Positions 52,661 to 62,779 of a stretch of DNA of 64,000 nt are shown piece after piece; the stretch's first letter is position 1; each line of letters starts with the position of its first letter. The DNA comes from Acanthamoeba lenticulata (lineage: Eukaryota; Discosea; Longamoebia; Acanthamoebidae). The translations under genes were made by a program, and so were the position numbers. Under the pieces are notes generated by a model, which was not told the DNA's origin, searched no databases, and saw only the letters and a program-made list of their open reading frames with translations. Location: NCBI GenBank assembly GCA_002179805.1, contig NAVB01000010.1, positions 1-64,000 on the forward strand. The letters are read 5' to 3'.

Positions 52661-53483
52661 TCGGTTCGCCTGAAGAGGATTCTTGGCCTTGGATGTTCTC
52701 TTTAAGGTTAACTTTGTTTTGTCGATGAGGTGTTGATTAACGAGAGAAGAGAGAGATTGATCAAGTTGATGACTGAAGCCAAGCGCGAAAGATCGACGAC
52801 GAAGAGATCGAAACGATGGAGGCGAAGGAAGAAATATTCCCCTTGTCCAGCGCTAGGTCCTCTAGGTCGACGGCGTCGTGGCGGCCACCAGGCGGCAGTC
52901 CACTCTTGCAGGAGGATGCGAGTTTAGCTCCGACTTCGGGGAGCTTGGGCTGTATGCGTTGTCTTTCTCGAAAACTTAAAAAGAGTCCTCTCTCCCAAGG
53001 AGAAGAAGAAGGCCGCGCTTCGGGGCTCAGCCCTTCAAACCTTTCCGTGGGGGTAGGGTCGGGGGGTTGGGGTGAGGCCAAAAGGGTCTTGGGGCGAACC
53101 GCGCCTGCGCCTTCCTCTTGCCTTGCGCCGTTATCTCGTTGGTATTGTAAACTACTCCGCCCCCGCGAGGCTTCGCGCAACGCCCCGCTTCGTGTTTTTT
53201 CCTTCACGTGGGCCCGCTGTGACATACCGTGGCGTCGCTCTTTATTTAATTAATTAGTGAAATTTCGTTAAGACCAAAAATGATTGGCGATGGATTTTTC
53301 GATCCCGGAAATAACCGGCGTCCACCGGAGCCTTGGCCAATGGCACATTCGGGTGAAAACTGATGGAAGGCTGATTGCCCAACGGCGCAAGCTCCGGCGC
53401 CAGAAAATTCTGAGCGACGGTACGCGCCAGTTGGCGCGAGCTCGTTCCCGCGTAGGCCGCTGGCCTAGGACCTTGCGTCCTCG
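52661..53483. other. Spacer: upstream region of the F-box/cold-shock gene
   Basis: 823 bases without a convincing gene. 52661-53260 is likely the promoter and long 5' UTR of the F-box/cold-shock gene. AATTAATTAA-type AT-rich DNA occurs near 53245. 53260-53480 shows several GCGCCAGTTGGCGCGAG-type short inverted elements (for instance 53419-53440) but no conserved frame. Confidence 0.5.
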
Positions 53484-56400
53484 TTAACTGGCGGCTGGTT
53501 TATCGCTCTCATGGGACTTCTTGAGGGACGCAGTCTCCTTCTCCTTTCGCTCCTTCTCCTTTTCCTTTTCGATTTCCTTCTCGAGGGAGGCGCCCACCGT
53601 GCTGCTCTTGTTGGTGATCGAGCGGAACTTGAACGATTGCCCCTTCCGCGAGAGGATGGAAACCCGTTGACCGTCCTTCTTGACCTTCTTCTCCTTCTTC
53701 TTTTTGCTGGCCTTGAGCTCCGACGCCACCGATCTGACGACACACGTAATGACATACGGCGTCAACAAGAAGGAAGGAATTCACGGCTTGTTGGTGGGTC
53801 AAGCGCGGGAGGAGGGAGCGCACATCAACAACTCCTCGTGGCTTTGCGTTCGCTTTGGTTTTTCGTCGACCAGCGTCTGCAGGATCTTCTTGAGCTTGGC
53901 CTCCTTCTCCTTCTTTCCCTGTTGTTTCCCCTCACGGTCAGTCAGCTGTTCGCAGCACACAAGAGAGAGCCACGAGAAGAGGCGCCGTACGTTGTGGTCG
54001 GCGGAGAGGACCATATTGGCGAGAGCCAGGACCTCGTCCGTGTAGGAACGCATCTCGGCCAACTGAATGAGGAGATCGTCGCGCTGACCCATCATCCTCT
54101 GCACAATATTAAAGGCCCCCGCCCGGTGAGACAGCGCATGTGGGGCCATTCATGCATGCATCATCGCTCTAATCGTTAATCGCGACGGAGCTGGCAGACT
54201 GACCTCGACTTCTTGTTCGAGCTCATCGGTCCGGCTCCGGAGCTTGCCGTTGTCATAAAGCGCGTCCTCAAGCTTCTTCCACATGGCTGTGAAGGTCTTG
54301 TCCGTCGTCGTCTTGATCTCTGCAGAGCGCCACCATCACGATCAGCGCGGCGGGTCACGCGACGACGGTCGTCTCAGGCCCCCTGAGGACGGCGTACCGG
54401 ACGAGGTGCGGGCCGAGTCCGTGTCGAGTTTCTCCGAGGTGCCGACGCTCTCCGAACTGGAGGTGAGGAAGATGATGGTCTTCTCCTTGTCCACCGCGGG
54501 CGGGGATGTGAGGGGCGTGTGTCGGAACTTGAGAAAGTGCTCGGCGTCGTCGCTGTTGCACGCCAGGCCCTGAACACGGAATTCGCGTTACGTCATCACC
54601 CACGTTCTTCAGCAGGGACCTCTGGAGGACGTACATTGGCACAGATGGGCCGCTCCTCGCTGTCGATGGCGTACTTGGAGAAAGACTTCTTAAGGGACTT
54701 GTCTTCCTTGCTGCTGGTGCTGCTGTCCTTCTGGGCCATGCGGACGCTGTCGCGGCTCTCCTTGAGCCGCACCTTCTCTTCGCGCTTGCGCTCCTTCCGC
54801 TCCATCTTTTCCTCGCGCCGTCGCTCGCGTTCCCGGCGCTCGCGCTCGGCCTTCTCCCGCTTGCGGCTCATCTCGTCGGTCGCGGTCTCGCTCGACTGCG
54901 ACTTCATCGCGTTCCGTCGCAGCACAGTGCTCCCGCCCTTGCGCTTTGGCGTGGCCCCGGCCTCGCCCTGCGCCGAGCCCCCTGAGGCCGCGGTCGTCGG
55001 GGTCGCCGGCGTCGCAGTCGACGACCGCGCGCGCTTGGCCGCCGAGCGCTCCCACTCCTCCATCTCGGCCTCCGACGACGGCAGGCGCGGCATGGGCTTC
55101 CCGTCCTCCTCCTTCACCGAACCCAACGAATGTCAGTTAAGGTGGCTGCAGACATCACTGGAGACGCGACGTACATCGGAATCGGACTCGAGGCTCGGGT
55201 AGGACGAGGAGATGTACATGGTGTCGCCCCGGGCGTCGTCGTCTTCATCATCGTCCTCCTCGTGGTCCGACTGCTGTTCGGCAGCCGAGCCCGACGGGCC
55301 GCGCTGGAGAATCACCGAATTGTGCGTCTTTAGCGACGTCTTGAGCTCCTCCGGTGGGGGCAGCACCACCTGCATCACCATCACCACCATCACTACCGTC
55401 AGCCCTCCAGACCCGATGCCAGCTGTTTAACAACGTTGTGGTGACGCGCCTCGTCCGACTTGGCCTCAGGCGGGAGAGCCTTGGTGATCCACGGGTGCGA
55501 CAGGAGCTCCTTGGCCGAAGGCCGCTTGGACGGCTCCTTGTCCCAGCACTTGGACAAGAAGTCGGCCAGTTCCTGTTCCCGCGAGAGGATGGCGGCTCGT
55601 GTCAGACCGAGCCGGGAACGCATGAGTGGAGGAGGGGAGACGTGCCTCGGAGCAGGGCTTGGGGAAGGGCGGCCGGCGCTCCTTCACGATTCTGTACATG
55701 GCCGCGAGGGGCTGCAGGTCATAGTGGGGCGGCTCGCCCATGAGCAGCTGATACACGGTCGATCCCACGGACCTGATGATGCACTTATAGGATGAGTGGA
55801 TGGCGCGTCTCCTCCCGCGTGAATAAACACACGTACCAAATGTCGGACTTGGTCGAGTGACCCGCCACTTCGATCACCTCTGGCGCCACTGCATAATGAA
55901 AATAAAAATGAAAACAAATAATCATTAATAAACAAGTCTTAGTATCCGGTTCAGGGGGCTGGCGAGGATGGAGGCGGGAGAGTCAATACTCCAGTAAGGT
56001 GTGCCCACGACCGAAAATCGCTTCTCGCTCTCATTGATGACTGCTGCCACGCCGAAGTCGGTCAACTTGATGCCGCCGTCCTTGGTCAGCAGCACGTTGG
56101 CCCTGCGGTCGAGATGGAGCGAGAGTGGGTTTAGCCCGGGCCTTAGGTTCCAGAGGCAAGTCATGAGACGCACCCCTTGATGTCGCGGTGGACGACGTGT
56201 TGATCGTGAAGGTAGGCGAGGCCCTTAAGGACCTGCGCCGTGTACAGGGCGGTGATGTTCTCCGGGAAGCGGCCGAAGTCTTTGATCACGTCAGAGAGCG
56301 CGCCCTCCTCCACGTACTCGAGCACCAGGTGCAAATAGTCCTGTGTTTTGACGTAGCCGATGAACTTGACCACGTTGTCGTGGTTGAGCTTCTCCAGCAC

Positions 56401-57104
56401 GTCCGCCTCGGCCTGCCGTGACATTCATGCAGTGTCAATAACGCGTTTCAGTTGCCGAGACAGCTGGACTGCGTGCGTTGGGCGGGCCGGGCGGACCATG
56501 ACGGCGGCGAGCTTCGCCTTGGTGATCTTGGCTGCGTGGAAGCGCTTGATGGCCACGATCTGGCCTGTGTTGACGTTGAGCGCCTTATGCACGGTGCCGA
56601 AGCCGCCGCGCCCGATCAGCTTGCCCATGCGCTGGAAGGAGGCCCGATACTGGGTTAGACCAGGGCAAAGCGCGCAAGAAAGAAGCTAAAGACAATAAAA
56701 TACATTATATTTATGAGAATAAATAAAATAAATAAAAATAAACACAAAGTGCCCAGGCAACTCAGCCTGCAGGGCGGATAAAAAGCAGACGTAGTTCGAA
56801 TAATGAAGGAGGGCGGGGGGATTTATCAAATCTCCACACAAAAATTGACCCTAAAATCAAGAAATGAAGAGCGAAGAATGGGGTGGCTTACGTATTGCCC
56901 AGCCATGAGGCCCTCACACTCTTCTCCCTTGCCGCCTGACACGGAGAGGGACTTTCTCCTTTTTCCTTTGCCGCTCGATTTGGCTTCCTCGCCATCGCTA
57001 TTCTCGTCGTCTTCATCTTCATGTGGCTCCAGCTCTTTCTCCAAGTTGTTGAGTCCTTTCAAATCATCTTCTTCACTTGTGGCCGACGAAACGGAGGACG
57101 CCAT
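53484..57104 (-). CDS. Ser/Thr kinase of the Cdc7/SepA/MAP3K-epsilon type
   Basis: Starts at 57104 ([20 protein letters not shown]) and stops at 53484-53486; about 15 exons. The kinase domain lies at residues 95-350: [33 protein letters not shown] (Lys), [64 protein letters not shown] and [19 protein letters not shown]. This is the STE-family pattern of fission yeast Cdc7, Dictyostelium SepA and plant MAP3K-epsilon, which drive septum formation and cytokinesis. The C-terminal half is charged, with a basic coiled coil ([20 protein letters not shown]), a further helical part ([20 protein letters not shown]) and a Lys-rich end ([12 protein letters not shown]). Armadillo repeats typical of some relatives are not evident. 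All catalytic residues are intact. Confidence 0.93.
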
Positions 57105-57403
57105 CGTTGCACCAAAGCAGATTCTGCCGCGTGCCCGAAAGTGACGGATACTCGCTTCCCGACTTGATTTCTTCTTGAATCCCGAGAAGGAGGCAAAGTT
57201 TTTGACACCGCTACAACGCTTCTTGCGACAAGACGTGCGGCTGGTGTCTATAGTGGCTTCCGGTGCGTGGACTACAAGTTCAAACGTTTAATTTTCTTCT
57301 TCTCCGGCGTCAGGGCCAATGGCATTGGCACTGTGGGAGCACGAACAACCGCTCAACAGGAAAGGTTTTGTGACTTGTTTATGTACAACTGCGGGGAACG
57401 ACT

Positions 57404-59151
57404 CTACATAGGAGCCGGTGACGAAGTGGGCTGGGTAGTTTGTGCTGTGGTTGCGTCCACAGCCGCTAACTGGGCACGCGCCGTCGCGATGGCGGACTCA
57501 TCCATGAGGGCGCTGAGCTCGATGCCGGGGATGGCGAACCCAGAGCTGAACAGGTACACTACATACACGTCGAGCGTGCGGAGCAGTTGCACGAAGCCAA
57601 GCTGCGCCTCGTGCAGCCCCGTCAGGATCTGGGGCTCGAACTCAACCCATTGCTCTGACTTGAAGACGCCGCTGGGCATGCTGCGAGCACGGCCCTGGGC
57701 CACCTGCGCCGCCACGCCAATCGAGCGCCACACCCGCGCGTCGCCCTCGACCAGCGATCCTGCTCTCTCGCTGACGGTATGCATTTCTTGCATGCTTCGC
57801 TCGATCTTCTCGTGCGCATCGGAGGCATCAAGGAGCGCTCCGCAAGTAAAGCCAGTCAGCATCCCACCACCTGCCGTGCGTTTGGTTGTGAGTTGGTGCC
57901 ATTCTCTCTTGTTTGTGTGGTCTATGAGGCGAGCGTACCAGCGACGGCTGTGAGCGTGGCGATCGTTCCGCTGACGAGTAGCCCGGCGCCACCCGTGAGC
58001 ACGGCTCCAGCGGCCAGCGCTCCCAGGGCCGTCACGGCAAAGAGCGACGAGCGCGAGTGCGCGCGGCGAGCGCCCTTTGCGATGACTTCGGCATCCGCGA
58101 CCAGGCCGGCCACGAGCTGCTCGTGCCTCTTGGCAATGTCATCGGCTTCCAATGCCGCCGAGGTGGCCACTTCATTCAGCATCTGCAGGTAGGCACTCAT
58201 CCGTTCGGGGTCTCTTTGGGCGGTTGCGACCTCGAGCCCCTGGATCGCGATCAGCACCGAACGCACTCGTTCTCGGAGGGTCACCGCAGTCTGCATGGCG
58301 TCAGCGAAGCGGTTAGCCCAAACGACAACAGGCACTCGAGGTGGGCCATGAGTGAGCAAGTACATGGGAAGAGCTTTGCAGAATGGCGACGTAGTCGCGA
58401 GAACGGGCACGCAACGACTCCAAGTGGGCGTTGTGTTTCTTCACGTCAGCGGCGATGCGCGAGATTTCCAACCAACGCTTCGTGATCTGACGGTGGTTGT
58501 CAACCAGTACGCTGCCCACAGGCTTGTTCAGACCTGGACAACGCCATCGAAGTTTAGTATCTATGACTTGATGCACAACAGGGGACCCACCACAAACACG
58601 ACCATACCCTTGACAGGGACCACAGAAGCCAGCCGATGGGTGAGATTCACGAGCGCGTCACCGGCAAGCAAGTCGGCGCTCATGGGGGAGGCCACTTCGC
58701 CACTGTGCCTCCAGTCATGCATCCGCTCCTCGTCGGTCTTTATCACTACTGCAACTCCGCCCCAATGCTCAGTCAACACTTGCGCCTGGGCGAAGGATGG
58801 GGGCTGGGCGAACATACTTGGGGTTACCGTGGTCTCACCATCTCTGCTTGCGGTAGCCACGCGGTCCCGAGGAGCGCTACCTCGGATCTCGCGGATGAGC
58901 ATTCCGCCCATACCCACGAGGGAAGACCCCTTGGCCGGGAACGTGGGGTCCACATCGCGCAGTTTCTGGGTGAGGCGCCGAAGGCCATTCCGGTGCCGGA
59001 GTGCGGTCTCGGACACCGACTCGGGAATGACGAGCGATCCCGAAAGGTTGCGGCGGAGGCCCGCGGCGAGTCCCTTACTTCGCCTGGTGGAGGGCGGCGC
59101 CTCTCGGGGTAGTGGCAAGTCCATGGGGCTCACTGGTGTTGCGTGACTCAT
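57404..59151 (-). CDS. Unknown alpha-helical protein with central hydrophobic hairpin
   Basis: Starts at 59151 (MSHATPVSPMDLPLPREAPP) and stops at 57404; four exons. The N-terminal 110 residues are basic and Ser/Pro-rich. Residues 120-190 include GGVAVVIKTDEERMHDWRHS and PVKGMVVFVV. Long amphipathic helices follow (RWLEISRIAADVKKHNAHLE; ANRFADAMQTAVTLRERVRS; EVATSAALEADDIAKRHEQL), then a strongly hydrophobic Gly/Ala/Leu stretch (FAVTALGALAAGAVLTGGAG, then LLVSGTIATLTAVAG), then more helix (SQ-rich and QILTGLHEAQLGFVQLLRTL). Long helix, hydrophobic hairpin, long helix is the layout seen in several membrane-inserting helical bundles, including bacterial two-component-like pore formers. I cannot name a family and do not claim such a function. 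No signal peptide is visible. Confidence 0.68.
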
Positions 59152-59992
59152 GAGTTGGTGGGATTCAAGTTTGCAACTCGAAAGGCGAGGCCTTTTCTTG
59201 TTTTAGCGGTTGAGGCCGGTCAAGTCGTGTCTGGATCTCGTCAGAAAGATGACTTCTTGGACTTAAGGGTCGGGCGAGCAGAACTTTCTCAGTCCGGGCG
59301 AGATGCCGTCTTCATCATCAGGTTTTGGCTGGAAATCCTCGCCAAGTCCGACCGGGCCTTGGTTCCGCAGCCAGACACATTGAAGGAGCAGTTTGAGCTG
59401 ATCGACTTGCCGCCGCTGTGCGCGGAGGACCACGGCGCGAGGGCAAGATCGACCACTATCACCACATTCGACCGTGGCCGAACTGGAGGTCAACAAGCCT
59501 ACACTCACGCCAGCTGCCCGGCCAAGATCTCAAGAGGCGCGGTGACTTGAGTTATTAGTGGACACGCATAGGGTTAAGGTGCGGGAGGGAACATCACATC
59601 AGCCACTTTGCCTTCTTTCGTCCGAACCAGTTGCCAAGTCCTACCTCGTATAGGACTCGCAGCCGAATGCGGTGACTGTGTGCGCTCGCGCCCGAGTGAA
59701 AAGGCTCCACCTTGCTCAGATAAGCTGTCGTGTGTGCCAAGTGGGGGCGGCCTATTTTCCTCTTCGAGGCTGGAGCTTCAAGAGTGCCGGAACAACACTC
59801 TCGATCATGGAATGACAAGGGCCTCAAGGCCACCATGGCGCAAAGTTGCTTCTTCCAGTGTTGGCAAACCCGCTTGGTGTGCCAACAAGAAATAAAAAGA
59901 AAAGAATAAAAGAAATGAATTGAACGAAGGCGCACCGTTATGCACAGATGAGGGCCAGACGAATCGGAGAACGGTTACCGCTGTGCCAAGCC
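59152..59992. other. Spacer with weak protein-like frames on both strands
   Basis: 841 bases between gene starts. Two overlapping frames, + 59143-59550 and - 59263-59508, both look mildly coding (for instance IRFWLEILAKSDRALVPQPD on +), so neither can be chosen. A - frame at 59594-59710 reads HSHRIRLRVLYEVGLGNWFG. No domain is recognised. I found no tRNA-like fold. Confidence 0.4.
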
Positions 59993-60235
59993 CTAGGAGC
60001 GGTTAGCAACCGAGGGGGCATCTTTATAGGTGGGAGCCTGTTGCTTGCTATTAGCATTTTCAGCAGCTGACGGGAGGGATCTTAATAAGGGGCCAAACCA
60101 CTCCTGGCCACGAGCCTTGTACTCAGCAGTGCGAAGCCCTTCGCCCGGTAAGCGCCCACGAAGCTTCTTGATGTGGGCATTCCAACGTTGCCTCCTTCGC
60201 TTACTAGAGTGCCTATCAGACGTAATCTCCGCTGT
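59993..60235 (-). CDS. Small unexplained coding-like segment (possible last exon)
   Basis: A - strand frame ending at TAG 59993-59995 reads as natural protein for about 80 residues: ATAEITSDRHSSKRRRQRWN, AHIKKLRGRLPGEGLRTAEY, KARGQEWFGPLLRSLPSAAE, then ...PTYKDAPSVANRS. No ATG begins it; upstream the frame may be entered by an acceptor such as CACACAG near 60250, but I could not find a matching donor in phase. It is basic, has no recognised domain, and lies antisense to any 5' exon of the MORN gene. It may be the last exon of a small gene or a relic of a mobile element. Confidence 0.4.
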   Translation of the reverse strand, partial: TAEITSDRHSSKRRRQRWNAHIKKLRGRLPGEGLRTAEYKARGQEWFGPLLRSLPSAAENANSKQQAPTYKDAPSVANRS

Positions 60236-60355
60236 AGCACCGCTGTGTGGGCCAAGGCCGCGTCAGGCTCAGCTTCTACCAGCGTTGGGTGCGTCTTCTT
60301 TCTCTTCAGAAGCGCCCTCATGGGCGTGTTTTCATCGGTCTGTGTTCTTGCACAG

Positions 60356-61145
60356 GAAGAAGCACCATCTTTCCGACGGCAGCACGTACGAAGGTGGATG
60401 GGCGAAGGGGAAGCAGCACGGCCGCGGCAAGCAAACCTTTGCCGACGGGTCGACGTATGAGGGCGACTACGTAGACGGCGAGTTTGAGGGCGAGGGCACG
60501 ATGACCTTCGACGACGGCACTGTGCTCGAGGGCGCGTGGCGCCGGGGCAACATAGTGCACGGCAAGCAGGTGCGCGTAGAGGATGGGTTCCTCTACGTGG
60601 GCGACTTCAAGGACTCGCTCTTTCACGGCCAGGGCATGGCCAAGAGCCACGACCGCCTCTATGAGGGCGAGTGGCGCAACGGCGAGCCGTGCGGGCGCGG
60701 CGTCGTCAAGACGCGCGAGGGAGTCGTGTTCGAGGGCGACATGATGGGCGGGAGGCCGCACGGGCGTGGAACGGAGACTAACACCCACACGGGCGAGCGC
60801 TACGAGGGCGACGTGCGGTATGGGATGAAGGAGGGCCACGGCCGCCTCACCTACGCCGACGGGCGCGTCTACGAGGGCCAGTTCAAGAACGACGCGCCCG
60901 AGGGCCGCGGGCGGCTCGTGTGGCCCAACGGCGATGCCTACGAGGGAGAGTGGCGACGGGGCCAGCAGTTTGGCCACGGGCGGCTCGTCTTTGACAACGG
61001 GACCAAAGCCTATGAGGGCCGCTGGCGCGACGGCATGCGGCATGGCGAGGGGAAGGAAGTCTCCTTGAGCGAGGAGGGTCTCGTGTTGCGGGAAGGGCAC
61101 TGGGACAAGGGCCAGTTTTCCCTTCCCAATGTCATTACTCTCTAA
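60356..61145 (+). CDS. MORN-repeat protein
   Basis: The conserved part begins after the likely acceptor CTTGCACAG at 60347-60355 and ends TAA at 61143-61145. It has about ten MORN units of 23 residues: STYEGGWAKGKQHGRGKQTF, STYEGDYVDGEFEGEGTMTF, TVLEGAWRRGNIVHGKQ, FLYVGDFKDSLFHGQG, RLYEGEWRNGEPCGRGVVKT, VFEGDMMGGRPHGRGTE, RYEGDVRYGMKEGHGRLTYA, VYEGQFKNDAPEGRGRLVWP, AYEGEWRRGQQFGHGRLVF and AYEGRWRDGMRHGEGK. MORN repeats bind phosphoinositides or proteins at membranes. The frame stays open upstream to 60030 (and an ATG at 60171 is in frame), but that stretch does not look conserved; the true first exon is not settled. No kinase domain follows, so it is not a PIP5K-type fusion. Confidence 0.85.
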
Positions 61146-61284
61146 TTCTTATGGTCATGCGTGGCATGGCTGTGGCAAGTGTCTTCTTATTGTTGTCTTC
61201 TTCTTTGGAGCATCTCCAAATGGCAGTACAAGGTTGAAAGAAAGTCTTCTGTTCTCATGGACAGCTCGAGTCTTTGTAAGTGTA

Positions 61285-61515
61285 TCACGGGTAGCCATTG
61301 GCGCGCAACCACTGGAGCACCTCCAGCTGGCCATTCGAAGCTGCACTGGCGCTGGTCCTCTCGTCTCACGGGCAGCCATTGGCGTGCAACCACCGGAGTA
61401 CCTCCAGGTGGCCCCTGCTGGCCGCCTGGGCAGAGGCGCAACTGCTCCACGGGCAGCCGTTGGCGCGCGCCCAAGGAAGTATGGCCAAGTAGCCTCTCGC
61501 TTCACTTCAGGTAAA
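61285..61515 (-). pseudogene. Decayed ANGCPW-repeat fragment (F-box/ankyrin family)
   Basis: On the - strand three repeat units like those of the gene at 7728-8426 can be read (WARANGCPWSS; HLEVLRWLHANGCP; QLEVLQWLRANGYP). In two of them the codon that should be Trp (TGG in CPW) is TGA, at 61366-61368 and 61285-61287. With the missing start and the short length this is a pseudogene or relic. Confidence 0.65.
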
Positions 61516-61524
61516 TGAGTGGTT

Positions 61525-61640
61525 GCGCACCTGGAGATGCTCCAGTGGTTACGCGCCAACGACTGTCCATGGGACGTAACGGCCTGTGCCGTGGCAGCCG
61601 GCAACAACCAGTTGGACGCGCTCCATACGCCAAGCTTCCT
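61525..61640 (+). pseudogene. Inverted ANGCPW-repeat fragment
   Basis: Facing the previous fragment, on the + strand: AHLEMLQWLRANDCPWDVTA then CAVAAGNNQLDALHT. It is one full repeat and part of a second, with no start of its own. The two fragments lie head to head within 360 bases, so an inversion or a nested duplication broke an ancestral gene. Confidence 0.6.
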
Positions 61641-61844
61641 CTCTCGGCCATGCCGCGCAGCTCAAGTGCGGCAGGAGGGCTGGGGCTCAGGTCGCCGGAA
61701 GCTAAGCACCATCTTCACCAGCTCCACTGGGAGCGCTTCGAGGACAACAACGGCGGTTGTATTCGTGCTCACGAGTTCCATGTGAAGCAATAAGGAAAAA
61801 CATGCAATAAATGGCTGTATTTATTTTCCTGCCCGACCTTCAAG

Positions 61845-62711
61845 ATGGAAGGTTGTTGTAGTCGAGGCTCTTGCGACTTTCGGGCACTTGTTGATGAGAT
61901 CGGCTTGGCCATTTTCTCCCATCTTCCACCTGCCGATTTACTGCGAGCGGCCTGCGTGTCTCGCCAATTTCAACGCTGGGCCCTTGATCCACTCCTCTGG
62001 CGGCGCCTCCTTGTTCGCCAGCTCACCATAATGGAGCCCACCGCCGGCTCTTCTGAGGCGTCCTACCTCACCTTTATTCCCTCTCTTCCCTTCTCCTACG
62101 TGGACTTCAGCTTCGCCAGCCCCACACCAGCGCGCAGCACCCACACGCCTCAACCCCCTGCCACATACGCCAAGTGGTGGCACAAGCTGCATGAGCTGGG
62201 GCTTTGCACGAACAGCCTGCAAGCGGCGCTGGCACGAGCAACGCGGGAACGCGGCTTCTTCCGGCTGCACGCACAACTCCACTTCCTCCCGCCACCACTT
62301 GCTCCTTTGGTCCTTCTGGCCATGGAGCTCTCTTCCAAGAGTGGATCTCCCACTTCGCGAGCCGTTGGCGTGTTGTCGTCGCCTCGTACGAGCAAAGGGC
62401 AGCGCATGCGCCACCTCAAGGAAGTCGTCGAGGCCCTCGGTTTTGAGGAGCCCGAGCTGCGCCAGTTCAAAGACGCCGACGCACTGCGGCACTGGCTTGA
62501 CGCCGAGCTCTGGATGCGCATCCACGACAGCCGGCCGGCGGTGGAGACCATCAAAACCGCGCTCACCGCCCTCCTGCCGCGCTCGTCCCCGCCCGACGCG
62601 CCCGCTGCTTTGTTTTGTGCGCTGCCCAAGCACGGCACCAAGACGGGCGTCCTCATCCTCCACCACGAAATCAACGCCCTTGTATCGCTGCACATTGAAG
62701 ATTTCGACTAG
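61845..62711 (+). CDS. F-box protein
   Basis: A single-exon gene of 288 residues from ATG 61845 (MEGCCSRGSCDFRALVDEIG) to TAG 62709-62711. The F-box is at residues 14-60: IGLAIFSHLPPADLLRAACV then SRQFQRWALDPLLWRRLLVR, with the usual W at the end. The rest has a short Ser/Thr-rich part, then helices (RMRHLKEVVEALGFEEPELR, DADALRHWLDAELWMRIHDS) and a closing strand (VLILHHEINALVSLHIEDFD). No known substrate domain. It should bind Skp1 and bring targets to an SCF ubiquitin ligase. Its end is 68 bp from the MED25-like stop, convergent. Confidence 0.88.
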   Translation: MEGCCSRGSCDFRALVDEIGLAIFSHLPPADLLRAACVSRQFQRWALDPLLWRRLLVRQLTIMEPTAGSSEASYLTFIPSLPFSYVDFSFASPTPARSTHTPQPPATYAKWWHKLHELGLCTNSLQAALARATRERGFFRLHAQLHFLPPPLAPLVLLAMELSSKSGSPTSRAVGVLSSPRTSKGQRMRHLKEVVEALGFEEPELRQFKDADALRHWLDAELWMRIHDSRPAVETIKTALTALLPRSSPPDAPAALFCALPKHGTKTGVLILHHEINALVSLHIEDFD

Positions 62712-62779
62712 TTCTTGTTGTTGTTTCTTTTCTTATGTATGACACCAACGCCAGTAGTCGAGTCCTCGCCTCACTGCCT

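Noticed and set aside
52816..53487. Short + strand frames (145, 61 and 67 codons) upstream of the kinase gene end
   Set aside because: No domain, poor codon pattern and no conserved features; more likely 5' UTR and spacer of the F-box/cold-shock gene.
59143..59550. + strand frame of 135 codons
   Set aside because: Competes with an equally good - strand frame and matches no family; left as spacer.
61670..61720. 5S-like words (GGAAGCTAAGCACC) suggesting a third 5S fragment
   Set aside because: Only about a dozen bases resemble 5S loop regions, and no helix I or flanking repeat is present.
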